From the NCBI GenBank assembly GCA_027451645.1, contig DAIDIX010000001.1, positions 22,651 through 31,440 on the forward strand: DNA of 8,790 nt, given 5' to 3'. The position numbers were made by a program, and so were the translations under genes. Shown here piece after piece: positions 1 to 5,760 of the stretch. The notes beneath the pieces are model-generated. The model searched no databases. It was not told where the DNA came from and saw only the letters and a list, made by a program, of their open reading frames with translations. The DNA is from Candidatus Dormiibacterota bacterium (GTDB lineage: Bacteria > Chloroflexota > Dormibacteria > Aeolococcales > Aeolococcaceae). Within the stretch, counting starts at the first letter, position 1. The number at the start of each line of letters is the position of its first letter.

Positions 1-1
1 C

Positions 2-1138
2 TCGGCAACTGTCTGTAGTCATTGTGGCGCCCAGCTTCCCCAGCAGCCGTCCGGTTCAGGATCTGGTCAGGGATGGAGTGTCCGCACTCCAGAGCAGGCA
101 GCCCCAGCACCACCTTCCGCTGCAGGAATGGGAGTAGCCCAGGATACCTCCCCCCTTGCTGGTGGAAACGCACCAGCCCCGCAGCAGCCTGCAGGGTGGA
201 ATCCTGCACCAGCACCACAGGCACCGCCTGCAGCACCGCCAGCAATGCCTTCACAGCAGGGGTGGAATCCTGCACCAGCACCACAGACGCCACCTGCTGC
301 TCCACCAGCAGCACCTGCACAGCCTGGATGGAATGCAGCGCAGCAGCAGCCGGCGCCTCAGGCACCGCCAGCACAGCCGGGATGGAATGCAGTACAGCAG
401 CAGCCTGCACCGCAAGCTGCGCCTCCTGCTCAAGGGTGGAGTGTGGCTCCTCCTGCTGGACAGGGTACGCAGACACAGACTCCCATGGGACAGCCTGGGT
501 TTGCACCGAATACTGGAGCTCCATCATGGCAGAGCACTTCGCCGATGATGCAGCAGGGAAGAAGTGGCGGTTCGAAGATGATGCTGCCCCTCATTGCAGC
601 AGTTGTCGTTGTTGTCATCATCGTTGCTGTTGTTCTTGCGAGTGCAGGCAGTGTGGGACTGAAGCAGCCGACATCATTTGGCTCCTGGCAGTACAATGCA
701 AGTCTTTCGAGCTCAGTCATGGGACAATTCAGCTCACCGTCAAGTGTGCTGAAGAGTCCATCTTCGAGTGCGAAGATCGTGAAAGGGGCATACCTTCCGA
801 GTGGCACTTCCGAGACAACCGCAACGTCACTCATTCTGCTTGTGGCAGTTCAGGATTCCGGAGTGTCGGGCATCTCGCTTGGATCCCATTTCTCTGAGGC
901 TGAAACTGGCCGCACGTTCATCGGATCAGCACAGTCCGAGACATCCGGGAACATCCAGGTAAAGTGCCAGCAGGTTCAGCCTGACTCGTCGAACATTACC
1001 TCGGAATACACGTGCATGTGGCAGGACAGCAATGATCTTGGTCTTGTCGAGTATGCAATTCTTCCTGGGGGACAGTCAGGATCCATGGCGACAGCCATGC
1101 AGGACACAGTGCAGGCAGCACAGGTCGTCATCAAGTAG
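2..1138 (+). CDS. Zinc-ribbon, Pro/Ala/Gln-rich single-pass membrane protein (5' end missing)
   Basis: The frame is open from the left edge, so the gene starts outside the window; the ATG at 128 is internal. The first visible codons read ATVCSHCGAQLPQ, the second CxxC half of a zinc ribbon as found at the N-terminus of many bacterial membrane proteins. About 150 residues of Pro/Ala/Gln-rich linker follow, with five Gly-Trp (Asn/Ser) repeats. Then comes one strong membrane segment (roughly codons 193-215 from the edge, starting KMMLPLIAAVVVVVII) and a Ser/Thr-rich outer domain of about 160 residues. That domain has two cysteines (VKCQQ, YTCMW) that could form a disulfide. Predicted topology is cytoplasmic ribbon and linker, C-terminal domain outside. 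I do not recognise the outer domain, so the function is unknown. A strong hairpin follows the stop codon. The architecture is well supported. Confidence 0.85.
   Translation, partial: SATVCSHCGAQLPQQPSGSGSGQGWSVRTPEQAAPAPPSAAGMGVAQDTSPLAGGNAPAPQQPAGWNPAPAPQAPPAAPPAMPSQQGWNPAPAPQTPPAAPPAAPAQPGWNAAQQQPAPQAPPAQPGWNAVQQQPAPQAAPPAQGWSVAPPAGQGTQTQTPMGQPGFAPNTGAPSWQSTSPMMQQGRSGGSKMMLPLIAAVVVVVIIVAVVLASAGSVGLKQPTSFGSWQYNASLSSSVMGQFSSPSSVLKSPSSSAKIVKGAYLPSGTSETTATSLILLVAVQDSGVSGISLGSHFSEAETGRTFIGSAQSETSGNIQVKCQQVQPDSSNITSEYTCMWQDSNDLGLVEYAILPGGQSGSMATAMQDTVQAAQVVIK
194..440 (+). repeat. Degenerate in-frame repeats encoding Pro/Ala/Gln linker with Gly-Trp motifs
   Basis: A perfect 27-nt direct repeat lies at 194-220 and 260-286 (66-nt period; begins GGGTGGAATCCTGCACC). 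A second repeat, GGATGGAATGCAG, lies at 326-338 and 380-392 (54-nt period). Both periods are multiples of three, so the repeats keep frame. In protein they give GWN or GWS motifs every 17-23 residues, separated by PAPQAPPA-type runs. The likely role is a flexible cytoplasmic spacer; copy number may vary between strains. Confidence 0.8.
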
Positions 1139-1145
1139 AGACCAC

Positions 1146-1181
1146 AGCAGTGGGAAGGCACTGTGTGCCTTTCCCACTGCT
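1146..1181 (+). terminator. Strong hairpin after the zinc-ribbon gene
   Basis: The left arm at 1147-1161 (GCAGTGGGAAGGCAC) pairs with 1165-1180 around a TGT loop. There is one bulged T in the right arm and an extra A-T pair at 1146/1181. No U-run follows, so it is not a textbook intrinsic terminator, but its position 8 nt after a stop codon suggests termination or 3'-end protection. It also makes a GTG start at 1163 for the next gene unlikely, because that codon lies in the hairpin. Confidence 0.65.
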
Positions 1182-1207
1182 TCATGAGTACACACGAGCT
1201 GCACGAT

Positions 1208-1789
1208 ATGTCTGAGATGCCTCCGTATCCTCCTCCACTGCCAGGATCCAACTACATTCCCCAGGGCGGGACAATGGTGCCTGCTGGACCTGCAGTTCAG
1301 CTTCCCACGTATGCTGGACAGTCAATTCCTGTTCCCAGCAGGACCATCTGGGGCATACGCATAGGCGCCTATTTCATTGACAGCATTGTCTGCGGTGCAA
1401 TTTCCTATCTCATCTTCTTCCTGATCATCGCCACTTCGATTGCCACGATCGCTTCTGGCAGGCAGGCTGGCCCAGGAGTACTCGCAGCAGGATGGATTGT
1501 ACTTCTGGTGATTGCGTATTTCTTCCTTCCCGTTCTCTACGGCACACTGTGCATCGGAGTATGGGGAAGGACACTCGGAATGCTCATGGTGGGAGTACGG
1601 GTTGTTGACGAGACTGCAGGAGGTCCCATTGGTTTCGGTCGTGCCTTTGCACGCTCGATCGTGTTCTATGTGCTTTTTCTGCTCTGCGTGATTCCTGGTG
1701 TGATCAATCTCTTCTCTCCACTCTGGGATGTATCGGGGCAGGCCTGGCATGACAAGGCTGCACGGTCCCGGGTCGTCATACAGCCATAG
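1208..1789 (+). CDS. RDD family membrane protein
   Basis: A small polytopic membrane protein of 193 residues from ATG 1208. It opens with a proline-rich cytoplasmic tail (MSEMPPYPPPLPG). The RDD signature follows: RIGAYFIDSIVCG at the start of the first membrane helix, then GRTLGMLMVGVRVVDETAGG, FARSIVFYVLF, and the terminal LWDVSGQAWHDKAA. Three hydrophobic segments are visible. RDD proteins are widespread and mostly uncharacterised; some have been linked to ion or solute transport, which cannot be tested here. The start is uncertain: ATG 1184 and ATG 1217 are alternatives and none has a clear SD. GTG 1163 falls within the preceding hairpin. The Pro-rich tail resembles the linker of the upstream zinc-ribbon protein, so the two may work at the same membrane site (inference). 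Confidence 0.85.
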   Translation: MSEMPPYPPPLPGSNYIPQGGTMVPAGPAVQLPTYAGQSIPVPSRTIWGIRIGAYFIDSIVCGAISYLIFFLIIATSIATIASGRQAGPGVLAAGWIVLLVIAYFFLPVLYGTLCIGVWGRTLGMLMVGVRVVDETAGGPIGFGRAFARSIVFYVLFLLCVIPGVINLFSPLWDVSGQAWHDKAARSRVVIQP

Positions 1790-1807
1790 CGTGTGAGTAC
1801 GGGAAGT

Positions 1808-2329
1808 TCACTCCTGGCTCACAGGAATTGATACGCCAACTCCGCCTCGAGTGTACCGTCCATACGTTTCAATTGCCCTGTCGAGATCGAGGTGTGAAGT
1901 CGTCATGCCCTTCGCGAGAATGTCATCTGTAATGAGATCTCGTGGGAGGAGCCATGAGACTTCAAACTCTATGCCATCAGGATCCTTCGCATAGAGCGCC
2001 TTGGTTGTTCCATGGTCTGCAGCACCTACGAGTGCATGTGCATCACGGAGAACCTGATGCATCCGAGAAAGCTCATCGAGGGTGTCGACTTCCCATGCAA
2101 GGTGGTACAGACCCACCATGCCATGGCCTGCCCGTGAGGATGCAGCATCAGAGCCTATGCCAAAGAGCCCAAGGTCATGGTCATTGGTTGAGCCAGCAGC
2201 CTGGAGGAATGCAGCCTGCCCTGGAATCTCATGAACAGTGCGGAAGCCGAGAACATCCTGGTAGAAGGCAACGCTTGCTGCCAGGTTTCGCACGAAAAGG
2301 ACTGCGTGGTTCAGGCGCTGAATTGGCAT
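1808..2329 (-). CDS. VOC superfamily (glyoxalase/extradiol dioxygenase-like) protein
   Basis: 173 residues, apparently a complete single-module VOC protein with two beta-alpha-beta-beta-beta repeats. The first repeat starts LNHAVLFVRNLAASVAFYQD and continues VLGFRTV. The second contains GLYHLAWEVDTLDEL and ends in DPDGIEFEVSW. Likely metal ligands are His8, His76 and Glu123, matching the usual His/His/Glu set, so metal binding is expected. The family includes glyoxalase I, fosfomycin-resistance enzymes and extradiol dioxygenases; the YHLAWEV and DPDGIE context is closest to catechol-2,3-dioxygenase-like members, but the substrate cannot be assigned. An exact SD sits 5 nt before the start. The gene is convergent with the RDD gene (18-nt gap) and divergent from the gene at 2475. 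Confidence 0.88.
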   Translation of the reverse strand: MPIQRLNHAVLFVRNLAASVAFYQDVLGFRTVHEIPGQAAFLQAAGSTNDHDLGLFGIGSDAASSRAGHGMVGLYHLAWEVDTLDELSRMHQVLRDAHALVGAADHGTTKALYAKDPDGIEFEVSWLLPRDLITDDILAKGMTTSHLDLDRAIETYGRYTRGGVGVSIPVSQE

Positions 2330-2334
2330 GTCGT

Positions 2335-2343
2335 ATCACCTCC
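2335..2343 (-). promoter_or_regulatory. Ribosome binding site GGAGGTGAT of the VOC gene
   Basis: The minus strand reads GGAGGTGAT, fully complementary to the usual 3' end of bacterial 16S rRNA, 5 nt before the ATG at 2329. It fixes the start of the VOC gene and is the strongest SD in the window. Confidence 0.85.
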
Positions 2344-2349
2344 AAAATG

Positions 2350-2395
2350 ATTGAACATTCAATTACATATATCGTATACCACAAGCAGGGCTTGT
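2350..2395. promoter_or_regulatory. Divergent promoter region with two perfect inverted repeats
   Basis: An AT-rich patch lies between two divergent genes. It holds ATTGAA-CA-TTCAAT (2350-2363) and ACAAGC-AGG-GCTTGT (2381-2395), both perfect 6-bp-arm dyads, with centres about 31-32 bp apart (three helical turns). For the minus strand, TTCAGA-N16-TATACG with an upstream TG is a possible promoter. The second dyad would lie in its spacer and the first near its start point. For the plus strand, TTGAAC (2351-2356)-N18-TATACC (2375-2380) is possible. The dyads are certain; the promoter assignments are weak. A dimeric repressor is the simplest reading. Confidence 0.4.
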
Positions 2396-2474
2396 CTGAA
2401 TCATCTGTCTCCCCACTCCTCATGGAATGTGCTTCGGTACACTAGTGCCGCAGCACCACGATTTGGGAGGGGGA

Positions 2475-3761
2475 ATGGACAGTATTGCAGCAGAACTGCG
2501 CATGCTTGGCAGGACAACACGCCTCCTCATTGGGGCAGTTCTTCTTGCAGGAATCACAGCTGGAGTGGCAGTTCTGAGGAGCCCAGCAGCCATCATGTCT
2601 CCCCATTTCTTTGCAGAAGACGGAGCAGTGTGGTATGCGAATGCATACAATGCAGGCTGGCTAGCGACTCTTGTCCTCCCGTATCACGGAATGAACATGC
2701 TCCTGCCCAGACTCTCTGCAGCTGCAAGCCTTCTGCTGCCCATTGAATCAGTACCGCTCATGTACTTCGGTGTATCTGTGGTGCTCCGTCTTGCAGTCGT
2801 GGGGTATGTCGCATCGTCACGGTGTGCTGAGGCAGTTCCTTCCCGTCTGACCCGCTATGCAATGTGCATCATGTACCTTGCGCTGCCGAACAGCTGGGAG
2901 GTAAATGCGAGCATGTCCAACGCGATGTGGCATCTTGCACTCCTTGGCATTCTCGTGATCATTGCTTCACCACCGCATACCCGGTGGTGGAAGGTTGCAG
3001 ATGGTGCAGCAATTGCAGCAGTGGGCCTCACTGGACCGTTTGCACTTGCATGTTTTCCATGCGCAGCTGTCATATGGCTCCTCCGAAGATCACGATGGAG
3101 CAGTGGGGTTGTAATCGCAATGGGATGTGCAGCACTTCTTCAGCTGTCACTCATGGCTGAGAATTTTCATGGCATTCCCACAACGTGGAATGCTGCATCA
3201 CTGCCAGCCATCATTGCTGGAGCGCTTGCAGGCCAGGTCGCCATCGGCGGGCTTGCAGGTGCTCACGGGTATGTCCTCATCCATGAAGCTGTGTGGTGGA
3301 ACAATCCGACACTCCAGGCAGCCACAGCTGCAGTGCTCCTGTTTTTCCTGGGGTGGATTGTGGCACGCCATCCGAGGGATCTTGGCATTCTTGTGATCTA
3401 TGGGCTCGGAATTTTTCTCTCAGGAGTGATCAATGTTGTCCTGCTGGAGCCGCAATCCCACATCAGCCTTACTGCACCGTATGTGGGAAGTGCACGATAC
3501 GCCTTTGTTCTCATCGCAGCATTCCTGTGGGGTCTTGCAACGCTTGTGACAATGGAACGCATTCTCATCATGCGGTGCATTGCAGGCATCCTGGTCATGG
3601 TGGTAGCTGCATTCGGAATCCCTGGAGACTGGCAGTATCCTGCATTTCCTGCTCCTGGGTACTCGCAGGCACTCAACACATTTGCAGCTGCAGCTCCAGG
3701 CACAGCAGTGACCATACCCATTGCGCCCTCAGGATGGACCATGGTGCTCATGAAGAAGTAG
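2475..3761 (+). CDS. Polytopic membrane protein, GT-C glycosyltransferase-like, uncharacterised
   Basis: 428 residues from ATG 2475, which is preceded by GGGAGGGGGA; an in-frame upstream ATG at 2427 has no SD and adds a non-hydrophobic stretch. The first membrane helix is at about residues 16-36, followed by an outer loop with an acidic motif, HFFAEDGAVWYANAYNAGW (residues 44-62), then LPYHGMNMLLPRL. Roughly eight to ten further hydrophobic segments follow, with TGPFAL near 186 and GSARYAFV near 338. It ends with a short soluble tail, VTIPIAPSGWTMVLMKK. The AEDG loop after helix 1, an RY motif in a late helix and a terminal P-GW motif are, as I recall, shared by a family of hypothetical bacterial proteins related to GT-C transferases that use polyprenyl-phosphate sugars. 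This is recognition by pattern only; neither donor nor acceptor can be named. Confidence 0.65.
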   Translation: MDSIAAELRMLGRTTRLLIGAVLLAGITAGVAVLRSPAAIMSPHFFAEDGAVWYANAYNAGWLATLVLPYHGMNMLLPRLSAAASLLLPIESVPLMYFGVSVVLRLAVVGYVASSRCAEAVPSRLTRYAMCIMYLALPNSWEVNASMSNAMWHLALLGILVIIASPPHTRWWKVADGAAIAAVGLTGPFALACFPCAAVIWLLRRSRWSSGVVIAMGCAALLQLSLMAENFHGIPTTWNAASLPAIIAGALAGQVAIGGLAGAHGYVLIHEAVWWNNPTLQAATAAVLLFFLGWIVARHPRDLGILVIYGLGIFLSGVINVVLLEPQSHISLTAPYVGSARYAFVLIAAFLWGLATLVTMERILIMRCIAGILVMVVAAFGIPGDWQYPAFPAPGYSQALNTFAAAAPGTAVTIPIAPSGWTMVLMKK

Positions 3762-3800
3762 CGGGGGACAATCCTGCTGATGACTCTGCTCCGCATCGTG

Positions 3801-3830
3801 AGTGATCCAACTGTGCAGTCCAGGCGTAGA
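3801..3830 (+). promoter_or_regulatory. Candidate ECF sigma promoter of the ferritin-like/tat operon
   Basis: AGTGATCCA (3801-3809), then 15 nt, then CGTA (3825-3828). The same two blocks at exactly the same spacing occur before the di-iron gene at 8103. The layout (a -35-like block with ATCC, about 16 nt, a short CG-containing -10) fits ECF promoters rather than the housekeeping sigma. From CGTA to the ATG at 3874 is 49 nt, leaving a short leader with a strong SD. The sigma factor encoded at 6687 is the obvious candidate to use it (inference). Confidence 0.6.
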
Positions 3831-3856
3831 TGTCGATGTCATACCAATGTCACGTC

Positions 3857-3864
3857 AAGGAGGA
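3857..3864 (+). promoter_or_regulatory. Ribosome binding site deciding the start of the first ferritin-like gene
   Basis: AAGGAGGA ends 9 nt before ATG 3874. The other in-frame starts, GTG 3802 and ATG 3847, have no SD, and GTG 3802 lies within the putative promoter. This places translation at 3874. Confidence 0.8.
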
Positions 3865-3873
3865 CACGACATC

Positions 3874-4680
3874 ATGATCGATTCGGAACATCTTGCTTCG
3901 CAGATCGAAGCATCCCAGGACATACACAGTGATGCCATGCGCCTCACCAGGGATGGACTCAGGGAAGTTGTCGAGGAGGAGAGGTCTGCCAGAAGGGAGT
4001 TTATAGTCTCCTCAGCACGCACTGCTACGACTGCAGGACTTGTCGGCCTTGGAGCGTTTCTTGCTTCAAAGCTCACTCCAGTCGTTTCTGCAGCAACCCC
4101 GTCTTCTACAGTCCAGACTCTCCAGACTGCAGCTGCTCTCGAGAATCTTGCTGTTGCGGTGTATACGAAGGCTGCAGGACTGCCTCCTGCAGTGAGTGGT
4201 GCGGACAATCCCGTGATCCTCACATTCGTGAAGACCACGATCCAGCAGCACACAGAGCATGCACAGGCGTTCAACAATGTCATTGCAGAGCTTGGAGGTG
4301 CAAAGCAGACGGGTATCGACGACACAGTGTACAAGGCAGTTGTCGTGCCGGCTCTTGGGAAGATTGCTGGGCCAGCAGATGTCGTTTCTCTTGCACTGAC
4401 ACTTGAGGATGCTGCTGCACAGTCATACATCGCGTATTCAGGCAGTGTTGCACCAAAGACGAGCGCATTCAAGCTCTTCGCAACAATTGCGCCTGTTGAG
4501 GCACAGCATGTTGCAATCCTGCGCGCAGTCCAGGCACTCCTTGCTGCAAATGCGCCCAGCCTCATTGCACTTCCACCAAATGCAGCAGCACTTCCTGCTG
4601 CTGCAGGGAGTGTGGGGATTCCCACAGCATTCTACCCGGATGCTGCAGCACGTCCTGCCACTGAAGCAACAGTAGCGTAG
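3874..4680 (+). CDS. Tat-exported ferritin-like protein (Ferritin_2-like), paralog 1
   Basis: 268 residues. Residues 1-38 form a charged, probably helical extension. A twin-arginine signal follows: ARREFIVSS (Arg40-Arg41), a hydrophobic stretch to about residue 66, and VSA-A near 73 as a possible cleavage site. The mature part is a four-helix bundle with candidate metal ligands Glu90 (helix 1), His126/Glu128/His129 (helix 2), Glu178 (helix 3) and Glu209/His212 (helix 4, PVEAQH). It resembles the Ferritin_2 family, which includes desiccation-related proteins. A C-terminal tail carries IPTAFYP. It is first in an apparent operon with its paralog, tatA and tatC. Export through the adjacent Tat system would suit a protein that folds with metal in the cytoplasm (known property of Tat; inference here). 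Iron storage, oxidation or peroxide defence are all possible. The fold is confident, the activity unknown. Confidence 0.85.
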   Translation: MIDSEHLASQIEASQDIHSDAMRLTRDGLREVVEEERSARREFIVSSARTATTAGLVGLGAFLASKLTPVVSAATPSSTVQTLQTAAALENLAVAVYTKAAGLPPAVSGADNPVILTFVKTTIQQHTEHAQAFNNVIAELGGAKQTGIDDTVYKAVVVPALGKIAGPADVVSLALTLEDAAAQSYIAYSGSVAPKTSAFKLFATIAPVEAQHVAILRAVQALLAANAPSLIALPPNAAALPAAAGSVGIPTAFYPDAAARPATEATVA

Positions 4681-4715
4681 TCCACCGACAACCGATATAC
4701 CAGGGAATTTTTTCA

Positions 4716-5516
4716 ATGAACACACGAAATGACATGCAGATTACTGAGCGTGAGCTGCATCAGATGACTGCTGACATGGATGAAATGCATCATGCTGTCA
4801 TGCCAAAGCTCTCTTCCGCACTTGATGACATTGCCGAAGGAATCCGTCATGATCTTGCAGTTCTGTCCTCAATAGTCCAGAAGGAGACGTCACGACGCTC
4901 CTTCATCAAGGGCGGACTCGTAGGCTCCGGAATGCTAGCTGGAGGAGCAGTGCTTGCAGCCTGTGGTGGCGCCGCCTCCTCGTCAGGGACACCGACTCCA
5001 ATGATGAATGGCAGTGTTGACCTTACGGTTGCCCGTCTTGCATCGAGCCTTGAGGTGCTCGCAATCAACACGTATGATGCTGCTCTGAAAGCAGCTACGA
5101 GCGGAAGTCTTGGGACTGTTCCCCCTGCTGTTGCAACGTTCGCAACGACTGCGCTCGGGCATCACAAGGATCACCGGAATGCCTGGAATGCTGCACTGCA
5201 GAAGGCGGGCCAGAAGGCACAGACTGCTCCGGATCCTGCACTGAACGGAATGGTGCAGCAGAAGCTGAAGATGGTATCGAATGTCACTGATGTCGCAAAT
5301 CTCGCTCTTCTGCTTGAGAATGTCGCTGCAGAGACGTATGCCAACGGTGCAGGTCTGCTCCAGTCGAAGGCAAACCGACTCGTCTCGATGTCCATTGCAC
5401 CGGTCGAGGCGCAGCATGCAGCAATCCTCTCGTTCGTGCTTGGCCAGTATCCCATCCCGAATGCATTCTTCCCCGTGAAGGATGCACGTGGTCCCCAGGA
5501 TCTCAGCGCTGCATAG
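4716..5516 (+). CDS. Tat-exported ferritin-like lipoprotein, paralog 2
   Basis: 266 residues, 35 nt after paralog 1. A 58-residue charged extension precedes SRRSFIKGG (Arg60-Arg61), a near-consensus Tat motif. The hydrophobic stretch ends in VLAAC, a lipobox with Cys83, followed by Gly/Ser/Thr linker, so the mature protein is predicted to be lipid-anchored outside the membrane. The bundle aligns with paralog 1: Glu113 (SLEVLAINTY), His150/Asp152/His153 (helix 2), Glu201 (LLLENVAAETY) and Glu231/His234 in IAPVEAQH. The C-terminal IPNAFFP matches IPTAFYP of paralog 1. Its SD is weak (AGGGAA about 9 nt upstream), so translation may depend on the upstream gene. Next to tatA (13-nt gap). Probably an iron- or redox-handling surface protein; the reaction is not known. 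Confidence 0.85.
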   Translation: MNTRNDMQITERELHQMTADMDEMHHAVMPKLSSALDDIAEGIRHDLAVLSSIVQKETSRRSFIKGGLVGSGMLAGGAVLAACGGAASSSGTPTPMMNGSVDLTVARLASSLEVLAINTYDAALKAATSGSLGTVPPAVATFATTALGHHKDHRNAWNAALQKAGQKAQTAPDPALNGMVQQKLKMVSNVTDVANLALLLENVAAETYANGAGLLQSKANRLVSMSIAPVEAQHAAILSFVLGQYPIPNAFFPVKDARGPQDLSAA

Positions 5517-5517
5517 C

Positions 5518-5523
5518 GGAGGT
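5518..5523 (+). promoter_or_regulatory. Ribosome binding site of tatA
   Basis: GGAGGT begins one base after the stop codon of the second ferritin-like gene and ends 6 nt before ATG 5530. It selects this start over an in-frame ATG at 5482, which lies inside the preceding gene. Confidence 0.85.
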
Positions 5524-5529
5524 ATCGTC

Positions 5530-5754
5530 ATGCCATTTTTTGATGGACACTGGATGTATCTGCTCATCATTCTTGGAATCGTGCTCGTCTTCAAGGGTCC
5601 AGGGAAGCTACCTGAAGTGGGTGCAGGCATTGGCAGGGCCTTTCGCGAGTTCAAGAGGGCATCATCAGGTGACAGCACTGGGGCTTCAGTCCTGGCTGTC
5701 ATCCCCGATCCACATGACACATCGGAGCAGCCCTCCGATGGTGTCACACAGTAA
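5530..5754 (+). CDS. tatA: Twin-arginine translocase subunit TatA (TatA/E family)
   Basis: 74 residues, the pore-forming or membrane-thinning subunit of the Tat pathway. A short N-terminus (MPFFDGH) leads into one membrane helix (WMYLLIILGIVLVF), the hinge and start of the amphipathic helix (KGPGKLPEVGAGIGRAFREF), then an acidic, flexible tail. The usual FGPxKLPE hinge is FKGPGKLPE here, with a Lys inserted between Phe and Gly. No tatB-like second copy is present in the window. It sits between the second ferritin-like gene (13-nt gap) and tatC (6-nt gap), in one transcription unit, which implies that the translocase is made together with its likely cargo. Confidence 0.93.
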   Translation: MPFFDGHWMYLLIILGIVLVFKGPGKLPEVGAGIGRAFREFKRASSGDSTGASVLAVIPDPHDTSEQPSDGVTQ

Positions 5755-5760
5755 GCCGCC

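Noticed and set aside
194..440. CRISPR array or other interspersed repeats
   Set aside because: The repeats are in-frame, of unequal length and period, and encode a Pro/Ala/Gln linker; spacers are not unique sequence.
22..897. Long plus-strand open frame (291 codons) rich in Ser/Cys/Thr
   Set aside because: It lies in another frame of the repetitive zinc-ribbon membrane protein gene. Its composition is low-complexity and no domain is visible, while the overlapping frame has a zinc ribbon and a membrane helix.
1163..1207. GTG start at 1163 for the RDD protein
   Set aside because: The codon is in the loop of a strong hairpin, there is no SD, and the extra N-terminal residues do not resemble RDD proteins.
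1792..1823. Hairpin TGTGAG/CTCACA between the convergent RDD and VOC genes as a bidirectional terminator
   Set aside because: Arms are only 6 bp with a 20-nt loop and no U-runs on either side; too weak to call.
3762..3800. Terminator after the GT-C-like gene
   Set aside because: Only a 4-bp GCGG/CCGC pairing over a long loop is visible; no convincing stem or U-run.
3855..4625. Minus-strand open frame of 256 codons, Ala/Ser-rich
   Set aside because: Antisense to the first ferritin-like gene. Its openness is explained by the GCA/TGC-rich codon pattern of the real gene.
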